Shown: piece by piece, positions 51,970 through 63,314 of the stretch | Position numbering within the stretch: position 1 is the stretch's first letter | Layout: the number at the start of each line of letters is the position of its first letter | Assembly (NCBI GenBank): GCA_023091735.1 | Contig: JALKBU010000080.1 | Coordinates: 1-64,000, forward strand | DNA length: 64,000 nt | From: Trichomonas tenax | Taxonomy: Eukaryota > Parabasalia > Trichomonadida > Trichomonadidae | Reading direction: 5' to 3' | The notes under the pieces: generated by a model | The model's database searches: none | What the model was told of the DNA's origin: nothing | What the model saw: the letters and a program-made list of their open reading frames with translations, nothing else | Made by a program: the position numbers and the translations under genes

Positions 51970-54945
51970 TTAGACTGCGAACAAATCAGAATCATCAGAA
52001 AGGAAAACTTTTGGCTTCCTAAATTTGAGGTTTAATTTTGCAGCTACTGCGCAAATTGCAACCCAAGCAATAACACCAATAACAGCTCCAATAATTGGAC
52101 CCTTCTTTTCATTAGATTTGTTGATTTTAGAATCTTCTTCATTGTTTGTGTCTGATGCTGGAGCTGTTGGTTGATTGTTTTCTGAATCTGGTTTAATTGG
52201 CTCTGGAACATCAGGTTCAGGAACATCATAAGTTTGGCATTAGCAATGAATCCAGAGATCTTAACTTGTCCTGACTTAACAACCAATGAAAGAATGTGAC
52301 GTGACTTTGGCTGAAGATTTGGAATGTAGTAAAGAACGCTCTGATAATAGTTGTTTGTGACCATTGATTTTGCTTCTTCTGGGAATACGAATTGCGTGTT
52401 CATTGCACCGTGAAGTTTTCCATCAAGATAAACTTTGAAAATTCCACCACCGAAGTTAAGATGGCGATCGCCAACGATTGCATTGGAATTGCCTGTTTCA
52501 TTGAGGTAAACGTTGCATGTGAGATTTGCATTCTGTTTGAGATGCTATCCTTTGCCGTTGTATTAAACACCTTCATGAGAAAGTTTTCCATTTCCTTGGA
52601 GTTTGAACTTTGTGTGTGTTGTTGGAATGGTGTTATTTGTTGTTCCAGCGTTTCTCAAAACAGGCTGAATTTCAACGATCTATGACTTGTTTCCGAGTGT
52701 GTTGCTGTGAATGATCAAATCGACCTTTCTGCAGTGATATGCTGTGTCAAAGTCAATTGTTTCCTGTGTTCTTGTATTAAACATTCCATTGTAGAAAGTC
52801 TCTCCATCACATGTCAATGAAATGTTGGAATTCATCTGCTTATCTGGAACTGGGAGATAAAATCTATCGAATGAAATTGCATCAACGAAATCGATGTTAT
52901 AAACTATTGGCAATGGACTAGTGACGACTGTTTGATGGATGGAATGAACATAATCTATGAGTAACTCGGAAATGATGGCATTGCTATTCTGTGGAGTGAA
53001 GTTTCCTGTAATCTTGAATCTACGATGATTGTATCTGATTCTTCTCGTTTCGACGTAATGTCCAAGTGTTGGATCATTCTCGATTTGTGGTTCAAATGGC
53101 ATTAAGTCTTTATCATCATCTTTGGCGTTAATGGGTCTTGTCATGCTATCGCTGATTCCTCTAACATTATCATTTTGGTTGTGGATATATGCAACGCCTC
53201 CTCTTCCTTTACCATGGGCGTTCTTGACAATGAATCTGAAGTAATAACTTTTTCCTTTTGTAAGATTGATGTATTTGTTGTTTTGGTTCTTATTCCATTG
53301 TGTTTCCCATCTTTCGAGGTTTGCATAAAGATATGGAGCGTCTTGTTCTCTGTAGCCTGTTAATGGTTTCTTGGAGAAATAGAATAAGCACTCTTCATCA
53401 TGAATGAAAATTAACTTGTGTGGAGCTGTTCTTTCAGGATAGAACAAACTTTCTGCCATTGAAACCCATGGAACGTTTCTAGAACCAGGATCTGGGATAT
53501 TCATCCTTGATCCCAAATGGAAATATGCTGCTGATTTATTGTTGAGAAGTTGCTGATAGACATCAAAAATATTTGCGTTCTTTGGAAGTTTGTAAGTGTG
53601 GACTCCATGGCCTTGGAAAATCTGCTTAATCCTGACAATGCAAGTTATAATATCGCCATTAACAACATCTCTGAAGTTAACATAGAACTTGTCGAGAATA
53701 TTGATGTCATCCGGTGGATTGTAAACATAAATTCCATTTTCAACATATTGGAACGTTCCTTGGCCGCCTGTAACATTGACGAATACAAAATCATGGCATC
53801 CTCTGGCAGTTCTCATGTACTTGATGAAATCGAATGTGTATGGTTTTGTCTGCATGGAATTCTGAATGACTTTGCACTTTCGAATTCATTTCCATCCATG
53901 ACATAACCAGTTTGATAAAGCGAAGCCAATGGATCCAATTCTTTGAATCCGAACGAATCAATGATTTCATGGACCGCTGGGGAAATGTCATTATCATAGT
54001 TCAAGTATCTTGATCTGTTGAATGTCTTATAATAAGGTCTTACATCTCTCTTAGAAAGCTTACAGATGTGAAGAATGAATTCACCATGACATCTGTATGT
54101 TTCTCTTGCATAGCTTGTTCTATCAATGTGCACCTTGAGAATCTTTCTCCAAAGATCGTGGCCGAACCGATAGAGATAGTTCGCAGAGAACAAAAGAAGG
54201 TCCTTGTTGTAGATTGTGTGGTACTGATGTGTTTTGTCATTCCATCCCATATGGATGACATTGAAGTTTCCATTGATGTCAATCTTTCTTGTCGCATCCA
54301 TTTCACACATCTTCGAATATGAGATCAAGTTCAGAACGTTGTTTGTGACTTCGTCATGCCATCCAACGCCCCAATAGTACTGAAAGTGATGCCCATATTT
54401 GTGAACTTGTTCCCAGCAGCCCCATTTGGCTGAGGTTTCGTAGTCGATAAAGCCACTATACCAATCTGGAGGCTCCTGGATATAATTCGCGCCAACAATG
54501 GCAACAGCTGCACCTGCTGGAACATAGTGATCAAGGTTGATCTCCATTGGTGTGTTAACGCGTCCATCACGACGACGTGGGTAATAAGTGACTTCATTAA
54601 CAGAATACAAAACTCGACTGACTCCATGCCAAAATGCCATCGCGTCATTGAGCTTTACACCTTTGTGGGCATTAACACTTGGCAAAGTGATGACAGCTGC
54701 ACCTGTGTCAAGGACCATTAACGGATCCGGAAGTTTTGATAATTCGTTTTCCGATTCTTCATCGGTGGTGACACCATACTTGAAATATGGCATTCTGATG
54801 CCTCCTCTAATGTTTATATCAAGTCTCATGTTATAGGAATCAATTCATGTTTCAATCACAAGATTTCCACTATAAGGCCATCCAAATGTGTTGACTCTGT
54901 AATTTAAGGCAAAGTCACAGCCAATGCGCTTAATTCTTTGTCCCA
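51970..54945 (-). pseudogene. M60-like (enhancin-type) surface metallopeptidase pseudogene
   Basis: Reading from the right, an N-terminally truncated frame begins near 54945, has an in-frame TGA near 54842, and contains an M60-like core (GAAVAIVG, WGCWEQVHKYGHHFQ, NVLNLISY). It shifts frame near 53860, passes a PA14-like segment (KSYYFRFIVKNAHGKGRGG near 53210), meets a TAG at 52680 and a TAA near 52570, shifts again near 52570 and near 52230, and ends with a single membrane span (IIGAVIGVIAWVAI) and short tail, stop at 51970. The zinc motif HExxH is HKYGH here, so the catalytic Glu is lost. M60-like enzymes of host-associated microbes cut mucin-type glycoproteins. No signal peptide remains. 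Confidence 0.7.
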
Positions 54946-55262
54946 ATTAATGCTACAAATATAATTTATTTCGGTAATAATTTAAGTTTCTAAATGTAAT
55001 TTATCATTAACAGACAAGAAAAAGATTATTTGAGAAATATTTCGCTTCTGATTTGATTATAACTTCTAGGCATTGAGTTATATAAAGCAATTGGAGCTGT
55101 GAAAAGATGATTTAAAACTCCAGTTCCGTGATCGAACCAATTTTTATAACCAGAGATTTTTTAGGAAAAAAATTCTATCTTAAAATTGTGTGACGGATTT
55201 GGTCTATGTTGGATATAAAGGAGCGATTTTCAATAAAATTTTCATTATCCTATTTTTGGTCG
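54946..55262. other. Intergenic region upstream of HEAT-like gene
   Basis: AT-rich; it ends with Inr TCATTATCC at 55242-55250. Nothing else seen. Confidence 0.45.
55242..55250 (+). promoter_or_regulatory. Initiator (Inr) of the HEAT-like gene
   Basis: TCATTATCC lies about 19 nt before ATG 55263. This favours 55263 over the in-frame ATG at 55206. Confidence 0.5.
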
Positions 55263-58172
55263 ATGGATCCATACGAATTGTTGCCTCTCCTCGATCAACA
55301 GGGTGCTGAAATCATAGAAAATGGTGAAAAGTATTATAGGCCATCGTTCCCTTTGAATATAACGATTGATTCGTTTGTTGAATTATTTTCAATTGCTATT
55401 AACACATTTAATCCACAAATTCTCACTGGATTTTGCTACAGCTTATCACCTTATATATCGAAACACAATGTTTTATTCAATAAAAAGCAAATAAACGAGA
55501 TATGGAATCAATTTAGCGAGTTATTACCAAATGTACTCCAAAATCCTACTTTTTCTGGATTTTTGGAGGGAATTTCGTTGTTTGCAATCTATTATGGAAA
55601 AGATTCGAATCAATTTTTCAAAAATCTCGGCCGAAATGGCGATAAATACTATACTCAAGCGGCTCAAATCATTTCAAATGTGTATCAATATATTCCCAAT
55701 GATTTCTTTAAGTATAATACTGTATTTTTATGCAATTTATTCCAACAAGACTTATCTTCGTTAACAGAGATCCAACAATTAGCATTAGTACGTATAATAG
55801 AGTTATTTGATTTCGAAAAGATCACTCCAGAGATCCAAGAACCATTTTTAAACGCTTTTTGGAAATTATTATTCGCAATTAATGAGAAACATCCATACAT
55901 GACTGTGAAATTTGTAACTGCTCTTAATTCTCTCAAAGATTCACATCAAGAATTATTCAACAAAGAAAATAAAGTTTTATCTGAAATATTCGAACATCAA
56001 GACGCCCATTCCTATGGTGAATTGCTAGAAAAGCTTTCATACATTTTGTCATTTACTCCGTTCTTCTGTTACACGGATTTAGAATATCTTTTCCACATTT
56101 TAATTTCCTACGAATCAACATTCATTGGAGAAACGCAAACAATTCACGAAAAGAGCCTTCAAGCACTTGATTCCGTTTCTGGCATTTTCACGCATATGCA
56201 ACTGAAGCACTTGATTCATATTCTCAAAGAAGAGCTCCAATCCATTAATTATCCAGGAAGTCTCGTGATTTGGAGTGTTCTCGAGTTCTTTTATCGCAAC
56301 TATGAAGAAAATAGTTTCAATGAATTCTTTGATGCGGTTAAAGCAGGATTTGCTGATAACTATCCTCTCAAGCAAGCTTTGTATTATGCATTGCGTAAGT
56401 CAGCTGAAGGATTAACTCATAAGAATGAAGAATTCATCAGTTCCATTATTCCTTCGATTGTTGAATCTTTGACTATTAATTACGGAGATTATGGAATTCA
56501 GGCAATGAAATTGCTGATTGAACTTCTTGATATTGGAATTTTCGAAGCAAGACTTTGTTTATGGAAAATCATCGATGCAAGTTTATCAATTGCACAAATC
56601 AATATTCCTTCATATTTCGAGTATATACAACATGTTTCACTCAGTATTCATGACCCTGATGAGCCTGATGTCTCAACAATCGCTAATTACTTGTTTGGAA
56701 TTGCTCAAACAACAGGTTTAGATCCAGAACTGAGAATTAATGCAATCGAGAAAATATCCGATATCATTGATCAATACGAAAATGTTTTAGTTGAAGGAAG
56801 ACTCAAGATTGTTCCAATTATCTGCGAACTTATTGACAACAACAAGATGTATTATGCTGCAAAAGTTGCTCTTGATTATTTAGAATATGATAATGATAAT
56901 TTAGTTCAAAAATCATTACTTAAAATCATTGAAGACAAAGAAAGTGCTTTTAGAACAAAGTTCGCTGTTGCTTATGCAAGATTATGCGTTGAGAAAAACA
57001 TTGATTCATATCCTTTCGATATCATTGATGAAATGCTTATATCACATGATGACTGTGTTTATCGCAGAGGAATCAAAATTGCTGCAATTCTACACAAAGT
57101 TATTCCGTCAGAGAAACTTATTTCTATCTATAACCAAATTGTTGAATATGTTAAAAAGTCTGAAAACAGGCATCTCGTTAATAACGCATTCGTTATTCTT
57201 AAGACTGTTATTGATAAGGTCCAAGATCCAAACAAGCCAATCAATGAACTAATTTACTGTGGTTTGCAGGGAAGATTGGCAATATTCGGACAAAATCTTC
57301 CATTTGGATTTTCATCGGAGAAATTCTCAATGTACAGCGCATTTTCGCACTTTGTTGATCGCTTCCCAGGAAAGTCTCAGCATCTTGTTCAGACTCTGAT
57401 AATGTGGATTCCTTTAGTTCCCAACAATATATTACCGCAGCTTGTTAAACCTCTTCAAATCGCTCTCGATAAAGAAATAATTGAAGAATATTATTCCGAC
57501 AAACTCTTTGATATGATTTTAGACAGAATATCGGAGAGCAAGTATGGACATCAAGATATTATTAATTCCATTGAACTTGCAATTGATCTTGTTGATAGAT
57601 TCATTAATCTTCCTCTAATGTCATTACTTGCAACATTAGAAGATATATGGGACAACTATAAACACGATATCAATACAATTTCATTCCTTGGACCTGCTTT
57701 TCTCGAAGTTCTTGTAAATAACAGCAATGAAATCAATCAGAGATCTGTCATTACTTCACAGATTGCAAAATCAGTTGTTTCAGAGGACTTCAACTATGAT
57801 GGTCCAGAAATGGCGGATTTATTCATGCAACTTTATGACATTCAACCAAAATTCTGCAATCCAGATGGAGATCTTGCATTAGTTCTTACATACTACTTAA
57901 CTCTTGATAACGAAGAACTAAAGAAGATGGGATTTGATGAAGAATTCTTGAACCAGATGTTTAAGACTCTCAAGCAAGATCTTGAAGATGATAAAACAAT
58001 TGAACCACAGCTCCTGAAATATATGGATAGAAAGCTCGTTCGCATCACAAAGAGAATGCGAGAACTTCTTAAAGCCAATGAAAGACCAATTTTCATTCAT
58101 GAAGAAGGTGATGAAGAACATCACTATCATGATGAGCATTGCTGCCATCATTGTAATCATCATCATCATTGA
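55263..58172 (+). CDS. HEAT-like repeat protein with His/Cys-rich C-terminal tail
   Basis: 969 residues from ATG 55263 (MDPYELLPLL). The protein is alpha-helical throughout, with paired helices of HEAT/ARM spacing and no enzyme motif, consistent with a scaffold or a divergent karyopherin. The last 17 residues are extraordinary: HHYHDEHCCHHCNHHHH, 9 His and 3 Cys, preceded by an acidic EEGDEE. This could bind Zn, Ni or Cu. The tail is encoded in frame by mixed CAT/CAC codons, so it is not a simple triplet slippage product. I cannot name the family. The gene lies tail to tail with the Vps8-like relic, 77 bp apart. Confidence 0.55.
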   Translation: MDPYELLPLLDQQGAEIIENGEKYYRPSFPLNITIDSFVELFSIAINTFNPQILTGFCYSLSPYISKHNVLFNKKQINEIWNQFSELLPNVLQNPTFSGFLEGISLFAIYYGKDSNQFFKNLGRNGDKYYTQAAQIISNVYQYIPNDFFKYNTVFLCNLFQQDLSSLTEIQQLALVRIIELFDFEKITPEIQEPFLNAFWKLLFAINEKHPYMTVKFVTALNSLKDSHQELFNKENKVLSEIFEHQDAHSYGELLEKLSYILSFTPFFCYTDLEYLFHILISYESTFIGETQTIHEKSLQALDSVSGIFTHMQLKHLIHILKEELQSINYPGSLVIWSVLEFFYRNYEENSFNEFFDAVKAGFADNYPLKQALYYALRKSAEGLTHKNEEFISSIIPSIVESLTINYGDYGIQAMKLLIELLDIGIFEARLCLWKIIDASLSIAQINIPSYFEYIQHVSLSIHDPDEPDVSTIANYLFGIAQTTGLDPELRINAIEKISDIIDQYENVLVEGRLKIVPIICELIDNNKMYYAAKVALDYLEYDNDNLVQKSLLKIIEDKESAFRTKFAVAYARLCVEKNIDSYPFDIIDEMLISHDDCVYRRGIKIAAILHKVIPSEKLISIYNQIVEYVKKSENRHLVNNAFVILKTVIDKVQDPNKPINELIYCGLQGRLAIFGQNLPFGFSSEKFSMYSAFSHFVDRFPGKSQHLVQTLIMWIPLVPNNILPQLVKPLQIALDKEIIEEYYSDKLFDMILDRISESKYGHQDIINSIELAIDLVDRFINLPLMSLLATLEDIWDNYKHDINTISFLGPAFLEVLVNNSNEINQRSVITSQIAKSVVSEDFNYDGPEMADLFMQLYDIQPKFCNPDGDLALVLTYYLTLDNEELKKMGFDEEFLNQMFKTLKQDLEDDKTIEPQLLKYMDRKLVRITKRMRELLKANERPIFIHEEGDEEHHYHDEHCCHHCNHHHH

Positions 58173-58249
58173 AATATCAATAAAATTTGTTAGTTTTTTT
58201 TGCTTATTTGATTCTTATGTATAAACATTTATTGATTAAATAACAACAT

Positions 58250-61200
58250 TTAATCCGCTGAATGTTCAGAATAACTGTATGAGCTTTTGTATTCAGAGGA
58301 TGATGATTCCTCCTCACTCTCATATGAAGATTCGTATTCATCACCTGAATCATTTTCTGTTGGTTTCGGTCCTTCAAGCTTAGTAAGGACTGAAATTTGA
58401 TTATCACTATCTTCGTCATACTCAATATCGGAAATTTGTTCAATATCGCTTTGTTCATTTTCATCCATTATGGGATCATCAAGAAGATCTTCATCATCAT
58501 TTGTTTTATTTTGGGTGCTTCATTCATTCCAGGATCGTCAAGGAGATCATCTTCATCATATTTTCCATAACCATCAGATGTTTGCTTAAGTTCTCTTGTT
58601 ACCACAGGATTCTCCTCCTCTGGAGCATCCGAGTTTGAATATGAATATTCATATGAATCAGAATCCTCATCTTGCTTTTGTGCGTTTTTCAGCTTTAAGT
58701 TTTTCCTCTTCCTCAACCTTCTTTTTTGCCTCTTCCTCTGCTTTGAGATGAGCTTCTTCAACAGCCTTCTTATGTGCTTCTTCCTCTGTTTTATTTCTTG
58801 ATTCGTTGAGTGCCATGTCACGTACTTCTGTTTCATTGACGGATTCTTCGTTTATAATGTCAACCGATCTGGTTGTTATATCATGTGAAGATTCAACGAG
58901 AACTTCTTATTTCTCTCCATCGTTAAGTTCGATTGTTGAAATGCATCTTTCTTCAGATGAACATTCAATATCTTTCTCAATTCCGGCCAAATCTTTTGCA
59001 AGTAAAGTTCTCTTATTAAAATACTCAGTATCTGTGAGAGACTGAATTACCACCTTTGTGAAGTTTGGAATATAGAAAAGCTCCTTCAATAATTCATTTG
59101 TTTCAGTAAAGATGCTTGCAAGTGTTTGGCATAAATGAGCATCATTACTATCAACCATTCGAGTTAATGGTATCGATAATGAGCGAAATGCGGCAATTGC
59201 TGTCAAGCGATCAAAGCCACCAATATATTGCTTAATTAGTTCTGAAAAACTATATATCTTCATTTGTAGCATTTCCGCTCTGATGTGTAAAATTATAAGC
59301 TGCCTCTTGACATCAGAATTGCAAAATAAGGAATTGCTTTGCATTATTGAACTTAAAAGACTCGCAAAGTGGAAGAAGTTTCATTCTAAACTGCTGTGGA
59401 AGATCAATTGTTAAAACGCTCATTAATGTTGTTTCACGCATATCAGGTACTGTATTTGTAAAGACATTACGTAAAATATATTGCAATATAACTGTTGGTA
59501 ATTTGACGATGTTTTGTGAAATAGCGACTTCGGCGCCTTTCCAGAGATGCGAATCTGGCATTACATTGAGACATGACATTACATAAAGAACTGCAGATAA
59601 GAATGTAGAAATATCAAATGGAGCATTGCTTTCAGATATGTATTTGGACATTTTGATGATGATTTGAGGAACAATTTCACCATTCTTGATCAAATTGAAT
59701 AAGAATGGGAATGGATTTTCTTCAGATGTAGAGCAAATCCATGCAATGAGATCAGTGAATTGTAAGTATTTTGGATCATTAATAGAAAGAATAATGTAAA
59801 ATGAAGGTTTCTTCCATTCATCTTTGTTTCATAAACTTCTGCAGTAAGCAATGGTTTGTTACGCTTATAAGCATACTTGAGAATAATAGCTGGATTTGCA
59901 AACTTTGATGGAAGATTAATAATGAACGTATCGATGGTTTCGATTCTTGAAGAATATTTCATTACATAATTGAAGAATTTTTCGTTGATGAAGAAAAACT
60001 TTGCCTATGGATCTTCTTCAATAACTTTTATGACAAATATATCCATTAATTTGTACTCTTCGAAAATAGTCACTGCTGAATTAATAAGATACTCATGTAA
60101 TTCCAATTCTTTCGAGATAGAAATTAAATCATCGATAATGCGTGGTACTGAATTAATATCATTCTCTAGATTTCTTCTTGTGTCATCCTCCAAAATTGGT
60201 GCAAGTTCTTTCTCAATTATTAAACTTCTCATTTCCATTCCTGCTGGGAGATCCACTCCTGCTGTATCATCACCAAGAGTTGTAAGCTTGCATAATTCCA
60301 AAGCTTCTTTTGTGTTGTGCATTAATCTCAATGCATCCATTTTATCACCAAATGTATGGAAGAATAATGTCCATATTATGTCACGTGCAATAACTCTGAT
60401 GTGATCTGCAATTGAAACAAGTTGGCCTTCAACATCAATGAATGAATCTGTTCTCCTTCCCTGCGTGAACATGAATATTGTGCATGTGAAGTCTGAATAA
60501 ACAATAACAACAATGGATTGAGAAATAAATCCAACAAAAAGCGGAATTTTTCAAGAGATTTGAAACAAATAAATTCTGGTTTAACACCATTTCTAATCTT
60601 GTAAATCATGATTTGATCAACTGTTGCTAATGCTACGTATAATGTTTCTGAGTCTGTTAAATAAAGAGCTGGAATCGCATTTGCAAATGGTAAATCAACG
60701 ATAATATTAAAATTATTGAGTACATTAGCGATAATGAACTTAAACGGGAACGAAATACCAACTGCTCCGTAATATGTATTTGACAAACACGAAGATTGCG
60801 TTGATAAACCGGTGAATTTTTCTGGTGTTTTGAAAATCGGTGGTAAAACGAGATGTGATGGTGTGGTTGCGAAGTTGCACAGTTTTTGTTCGTCTACTGT
60901 TGCTCCCAAGAAGTTATTTTTTATATTGAACTTGATCAAATTTTTATCTTCATCGATAGCGACAACGCAGTCATCTTTTACGAAAGCAAGGTGTAACAAT
61001 GACTTTCCAATCAGTCTGTTAACTGTTTTCCACACTTTATGCTCAAGAAGATCGAAAATAACTAAGCTTCCGCCTTTGAAGGCAATGGCATCGAAAGTGT
61101 GGGCTCCATTCATCGCGATTGCTATTGGATTTGTCTTTATTGTAAATGGTTTCGAAAATGTATCATTTATATCGTTGATTGCGTCGAATATTTTGATATA

Positions 61201-61314
61201 TCCTTCAATATCTTAATAAAAGAAAATATTGTCATGAATTGATATTCCTTGGATCTTACGCTCCATGAAGAGACCTTTTATTTCACGCTTTAAAAGGAAA
61301 CTCTTCTTCTGCAT
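58250..61314 (-). pseudogene. Vps8-like (CORVET) gene, heavily disrupted
   Basis: Protein-like sequence runs the full length but in pieces. Start ATG 61314; TAA at 61213-61215 (codon 34); frameshift near 60545; TAG at 60003-60005; frameshifts near 59825 and 59343; TAA at 58907-58909; frameshifts near 58690 and 58500; final TAA at 58250. The N-terminus is a WD/propeller-like region with Vps8 character (SIHDNIFFY, GGSLVIFDLLEHKVWKTV, VAIDEDKNLIKFNI), followed by helical repeats (KEALELCKLTTLGDD, NPFPFLFNLIKNGE) and a Glu/Lys-rich coiled coil with two copies of an acidic DE-D-LLDDP motif. Vps8 is the CORVET-specific partner of Vps11. The mixture of nonsense and indel changes indicates a true pseudogene. 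The Vps8 call is moderate. Confidence 0.5.
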
Positions 61315-61388
61315 CACGATTTCAATTTTTCGGAATTACAGTATCATAATAAAAGTGACATAAAATATGTCATATTTTATCTTGAATA

Positions 61389-61527
61389 TGTCATGTAAAT
61401 TTCTTAATTATTTGTCAAATGAATAATAAAATTGAATTCTGTCATGTAAAAATTGAAGAATGGTGTCAAAAATGTTTAAATATGTCATGTAAATATAATC
61501 AATTTGATATAAATATGTCGTGTAAAT
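61389..61527. promoter_or_regulatory. Four-copy cluster of TGTCATGTAAA motifs
   Basis: TGTCATGTAAA(A/T) occurs at 61389, 61440 and 61483, and TGTCGTGTAAAT at 61516, all in the same orientation within 139 bp between the Vps8-like relic and the MRH gene. Confidence 0.5.
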
Positions 61528-61549
61528 ATTTATTTGTCAATATTTTTTG

Positions 61550-62122
61550 ATGTTATCATTTTGTGTTTTTACGAGTGCAAAACGTCCACAGTATAACATA
61601 ATAATGGTATCATCAAAGAATGAAATGGTTTCTGGTAAAAATACGATCCGAATTCCAGGATATAGAGGAGAAGAATTAATTTGTACTGAATCTGATAAAG
61701 TTAGACAGCCAACTTTCTCAGGAGACCCAAAAGAGCTTCTTTCTAAGTTCGATGGTAAATGTTTTATCACAGTTTCAGATGGTGAAAAATTCGAATTTTG
61801 TTATGGAGGAGAATCGAAACTTAACGGAGTTTCACTTGGATTTTATTCAGAATACGAAATCATAAATCGTCGATTAACAGCAACAACAAGCGATGGTTAT
61901 CAATGTGGAAACTCAACTTACATGCTAACTGCATATTTTTCATGTGATCACTTAGCCCCAAAGTTGCAACCTATAATTCCTGCATTTTGGCATGACAAAG
62001 ATGATAATTGTCATATTTTCACAGAAGTTTACAATAGACAACTATGTCGACATCAGAAGTTTGGCTATGCTTCGACAATTGATGTAACATGCATGCCTAA
62101 GAACATTTATGAAAAATATTAA
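61550..62122 (+). CDS. MRH-domain (mannose-6-phosphate receptor-like) protein
   Basis: 190 residues from ATG 61550; the TTG before it is not a likely start. TCAATATTTT 13 nt upstream may be the Inr. Residues about 65-180 follow the MRH/CIMR repeat: KCFITVSDGEKFEFCYGG, a LGFYSEYEI strand, LTATTSDGYQCGN, YFSCDH, then CHIFTEVYNRQLC, so six Cys are placed for the three domain disulfides. MRH domains bind mannose-type glycans in ER lectins (OS-9, glucosidase II beta) and sorting receptors. The N-terminus is only weakly hydrophobic, so a signal peptide is doubtful, and there is no membrane anchor. The protein is short for the family and may be truncated. Assignment is from Cys pattern. Confidence 0.55.
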   Translation: MLSFCVFTSAKRPQYNIIMVSSKNEMVSGKNTIRIPGYRGEELICTESDKVRQPTFSGDPKELLSKFDGKCFITVSDGEKFEFCYGGESKLNGVSLGFYSEYEIINRRLTATTSDGYQCGNSTYMLTAYFSCDHLAPKLQPIIPAFWHDKDDNCHIFTEVYNRQLCRHQKFGYASTIDVTCMPKNIYEKY

Positions 62123-63314
62123 TTTTATATATTTAATACTTTTCTATGATAGCTATTATTAGGATATGGTTATCATTTCAAAAACTGTTTTTCTATAGTT
62201 CTCTCATTCAGAATATTATTTTCAGCAAATAACAAAAAATCACTTGAAAATATATGCAGAATTATACACAGTGTCATTGCTTGAATACAGTATGTTTTAG
62301 TGATACTGTATTGCATAATATTATCCCAGAAATTTAATTTTTTGTTGAAATTCATTATAAACTTAATGTCTCTTTATAGATATTGCGCATCAATGTTGTA
62401 ACATGAAATTTCTGACAATAGCTGATAGGTCCATCATCGATTATATAATTCTAAATTAAAAAGAAGTGGGGGCGCAGAAAAATTTTAAACCAGAAATCCA
62501 TATTGATATGGTATACTGTATAGGTCCTGCTGATGCTATATCCGAGAGGGATCTTGAAAATAACAAGTCTATGATACATGAAAAATTGAGAGCTTCACCA
62601 CAAAAAGTGACGCGTCCATTAATGGAATTTGTGGCGATTTTGGGATAAACACGATTTTAAAACTTGTGGTGAAGACACATGAATTGAAATTCATAACTAT
62701 AAGATATAAACTCAAAAATTATGACTAAAATCAATTAGTTTATGTTGCTGCTAATATATTATTGTAATTGTGTTGATTTACTGCTTTTATTTGATAACCA
62801 GTGGTGAATAAAAGGAATTTCTTGTGTTAAAGATAGTTTTTAGAGATATTTTCGAATCCAAAAAATATAAACATAGGGCTATGAGCGAATAATTGAAACC
62901 ATGAATAGCCTAGAGCTCCCATAACTTATTTTGCGAGTAAATAGATTTCAAGGAGAAGTCATTGAATAAAATATTTAACAAAGACAAATTAAATATCTCA
63001 AAATTTGTTTAAAAATTATTTCCGGCCTGAGAAAGCATGATTTTTGGATTTTAAATCATCCAAGACGAGCAACTTTAGTAGAAAATTATAAATATCGCAG
63101 GAAATCTAGGTATAGAAGGAAATCGTGGTAATTGAAAATTTCCAAAAATTAAGAAAATTCAATCGATTTTAAGTCCAATCGAATCTACATAGGACACAAT
63201 ACATACCCATACTACAAGGTGAGGTAACATACCAAAAGTGAGGTTCTGCTTCCACACTTCTTATTAAAATAAAATCAAAAGAACCTTAATGTCAAAAAAT
63301 AAAGTTACATAAAT
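62123..63314. other. Gene-free AT-rich region
   Basis: A 60-codon frame at 62466 is not convincing. CCAAAAGTGAGGTT near 63229 resembles the inner part of the terminal repeat of the element at 2301-3448. Confidence 0.45.

Noticed and set aside
62466..62648. 60-codon frame
   Set aside because: It begins with GTG, has no initiator and no recognisable features.
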